The notes under the pieces are model-generated. The model was not told the DNA's origin. It did no database searches and was given only the letters and a program-made list of their open reading frames with translations. A DNA stretch of 64,000 bases from an uncultured Draconibacterium sp. (lineage in GTDB: Bacteria; Bacteroidota; Bacteroidia; Bacteroidales; Prolixibacteraceae). Shown here piece by piece: positions 62,608-64,000 of the stretch. Positions within the stretch are counted from its first letter, which is position 1; the number at the start of each line of letters is the position of its first letter. The translations under genes and the position numbers were made by a program. Where the stretch lies: the NCBI RefSeq assembly GCF_963676815.1, contig NZ_OY781365.1, forward strand, positions 1,336,501 to 1,400,500. Direction: 5' to 3'.

Positions 62608-62615
62608 TATCTTTG
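62608..62615 (+). promoter_or_regulatory. Candidate lysS promoter -7 element
   Basis: TATCTTTG followed by C fits TAnnTTTG. With a start near 62622 the lysS leader would be about 90 nt long. The -33 triplet is ATT. Confidence 0.5.
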
Positions 62616-62631
62616 CCCAAATTTTTTTAAA

Positions 62632-62688
62632 GGAGAATCAATAAATGGTTCTCCCTTCAATTAGAGGTCATTACCATTAAAAATGACC
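62632..62688 (+). promoter_or_regulatory. Two hairpins in the lysS leader
   Basis: GGAGAA (62632-62637) pairs with TTCTCC (62649-62654), and GGTCAT (62666-62671) pairs with ATGACC (62683-62688); each stem encloses an 11-base loop. Both sit in the leader before the lysS start. Confidence 0.5.
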
Positions 62689-62710
62689 AGAATATAAAAG
62701 AGAAAAATAA

Positions 62711-64000
62711 ATGAGTCATCAGGAATTAAGCGAACAAGAGATCATCAGACGAAATTCGTTGCAAAAAATGCGCGAGTTGGGCATCGACCCCTACCCGGCG
62801 GCACAGTACCATGTAAATACCAACACCAAAGATATAAAACAGAACTTCAAGGAAGAGGAGAAGAATTTTCAGGATGTAGTGATTGCCGGCCGTTTGATGA
62901 GCCGCCGAATTATGGGAAAAGCTGCGTTTGCTGAAATCCAGGACCACGAAGGACGTATTCAGATTTACGTTAACCGCGACGAGATTTGTACGGGCGACGA
63001 TAAAATGATGTACAACGAGGTATTCAAGAAATTGCTCGACATTGGCGACATCATCGGTGTAAAAGGACATGCTTTTATTACGCAAATGGGCGAATTAACC
63101 ATTCATGTTACCGAATTTACAGTGCTGAATAAATCGTTGCGCCCGCTGCCGATTGTAAAGGAAAAAGACGGCAAAACCTTTGATGCTTTTACCGATCCAG
63201 AACAGCGTTACCGCCAGCGTTACATCGATTTGATCGTTAATCCAGAGGTGAAAGAGACCTTCAAAAAACGGACAATTATATACAACACCATGCGCCAAAT
63301 GTTTAACGAGTATGGTTATCACGAGGTGGAAACACCAATTCTGCAGCCTATTCCGGGAGGAGCTGCTGCGCGTCCGTTTATTACGCACCACAATGCGCTG
63401 AATATGCCGTTATACATGCGTATTGCCAACGAGCTTTATCTGAAACGACTTATTGTTGGTGGTTTTGAAGGTGTTTACGAATTTGCCAAAGATTTCCGTA
63501 ACGAAGGAATGGACCGCACCCACAACCCGGAGTTTACGGTAATGGAAATTTACGTAGCCTACAAAGACTACAAATGGATGATGAGTTTTACGGAAGAGAT
63601 TTGTGAGCGTGTAGCAATGGCATTACACGGAACCACAAAAGTTCAGTTAGGCGATAACATTATTGATTACAAAGCACCATATCCGCGTGTTACAATGGCA
63701 GAAGCGATTTTGGAGCACACCGGATACGATATTAACGGCAAATCGGAAGAAGAGCTGCGCGACATCTGCAAAAAGCTTGATATTGAGATCGACGAAACCA
63801 TGGGTAAAGGAAAGTTGATTGACGAGATATTTGGCGAAAAATGTGAAGGCAACTACATTCAGCCAACCTTTATTACTGATTACCCAAAAGAAATGTCGCC
63901 GCTAACAAAAATGCACCGCGATAATCCGGAACTGACAGAGCGTTTTGAGTTGATGGTAAACGGAAAAGAGCTGGCAAATGCCTACTCTGAATTGAATGAC
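62711..64000 (+). CDS. lysS: Lysine--tRNA ligase (C-terminus beyond window)
   Basis: Class II synthetase charging tRNA-Lys. 430 of about 500 or more residues are visible. The N-terminal OB fold (VVIAGRLMSRRIMGKAAFAE) recognises the anticodon. Motif 1 lies near FKKRTIIYNTMRQMFNEYGY; motif 2 is FAKDFRNEGMDRTHNPEFTV. The catalytic motif 3 lies outside the window. A leader with two hairpins precedes it. Confidence 0.97.
   Translation, partial: MSHQELSEQEIIRRNSLQKMRELGIDPYPAAQYHVNTNTKDIKQNFKEEEKNFQDVVIAGRLMSRRIMGKAAFAEIQDHEGRIQIYVNRDEICTGDDKMMYNEVFKKLLDIGDIIGVKGHAFITQMGELTIHVTEFTVLNKSLRPLPIVKEKDGKTFDAFTDPEQRYRQRYIDLIVNPEVKETFKKRTIIYNTMRQMFNEYGYHEVETPILQPIPGGAAARPFITHHNALNMPLYMRIANELYLKRLIVGGFEGVYEFAKDFRNEGMDRTHNPEFTVMEIYVAYKDYKWMMSFTEEICERVAMALHGTTKVQLGDNIIDYKAPYPRVTMAEAILEHTGYDINGKSEEELRDICKKLDIEIDETMGKGKLIDEIFGEKCEGNYIQPTFITDYPKEMSPLTKMHRDNPELTERFELMVNGKELANAYSELND

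Noticed and set aside
1..64000. tRNA or rRNA genes
   Set aside because: I scanned the larger intergenic gaps for tRNA-like arms and rRNA and saw none; a tRNAscan-SE run would be decisive.

Overview
The window looks like a chromosomal segment of a Bacteroidota bacterium, probably of the Marinilabiliales/Prolixibacteraceae kind; the family-level guess is inference. Supporting signs are the Bacteroidota promoter motif (-33 TTG, -7 TAnnTTTG) in front of several genes, a reg_prop/Y_Y_Y periplasmic-propeller sensor kinase, a DUF5687-type ABC permease, PorV/PorQ-like and other outer-membrane barrels, a FlgD/CHU_C-like C-terminal domain on a secreted lamin-tail protein, and weak Shine-Dalgarno sequences. 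Most genes are housekeeping or core accessory. I see no rRNA, tRNA, CRISPR array, prophage or intact insertion sequence.

Layout. 1-7.4 kb (mostly minus): valS (3' end cut off by the window), an orphan small ORF, a repeat-rich gap, amt, a nucleoside-permease-like MFS gene and a bifunctional nuclease. 7.6-11.1 kb (plus): ECF sigma factor, five-TM membrane protein, secreted transglutaminase-like protein, small protein. 11.2-14.4 kb: rplU, rpmA (encoding an L27 with an extra helix-hairpin-helix domain), marC-like, serS. 14.4-23.6 kb: asd; lamin-tail secreted protein; a padR-led group with a DUF5687 permease and ABC ATPase; an aspartyl-protease/PDZ protein; recX; a b-type cytochrome; a lipoprotein. 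23.7-27.3 kb: prfB with its programmed +1 frameshift, ppk1, arsC-like. 27.4-34.4 kb: sucCD, SIS isomerase, isochorismatase-like, WalJ-like MBL, lysC, a secreted protein. 34.4-45.3 kb: esterase, M23/LysM peptidase, transaldolase-like gene, L,D-transpeptidase, the large sensor kinase, a PIF1/RecD-like helicase whose HTH tail is out of frame, and a TPP enzyme. 45.4-55.4 kb (minus): parE-parC-aroK, then hpt-adk-obgE-PAP2-MutS-like. 55.5-64 kb: purE, a PorQ-like/HhH-barrel pair, an acyltransferase/HAD pair, recJ and lysS (cut off by the window end).

Functional links. asd and lysC serve aspartate-family amino-acid synthesis. sucCD is the substrate-level phosphorylation step of the TCA cycle. parE/parC form topoisomerase IV. 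valS, serS, lysS, rplU, rpmA, prfB and obgE serve translation and ribosome assembly. The M23 peptidase, L,D-transpeptidase and WalJ-like protein point to cell-wall maintenance.

Items most worth a second look: a 20-21-bp-phased array of CCTGT pentamers that flips orientation at its centre (3431-3640); the L27-HhH fusion; the single-base frame break between helicase and HTH tail; shared motifs upstream of padR and the ABC permease; a predicted outer-membrane barrel carrying an N-terminal ComEA-like HhH domain; and a membrane-anchored MutS-family ATPase. No complete, clearly new multi-gene system could be demonstrated from sequence alone.
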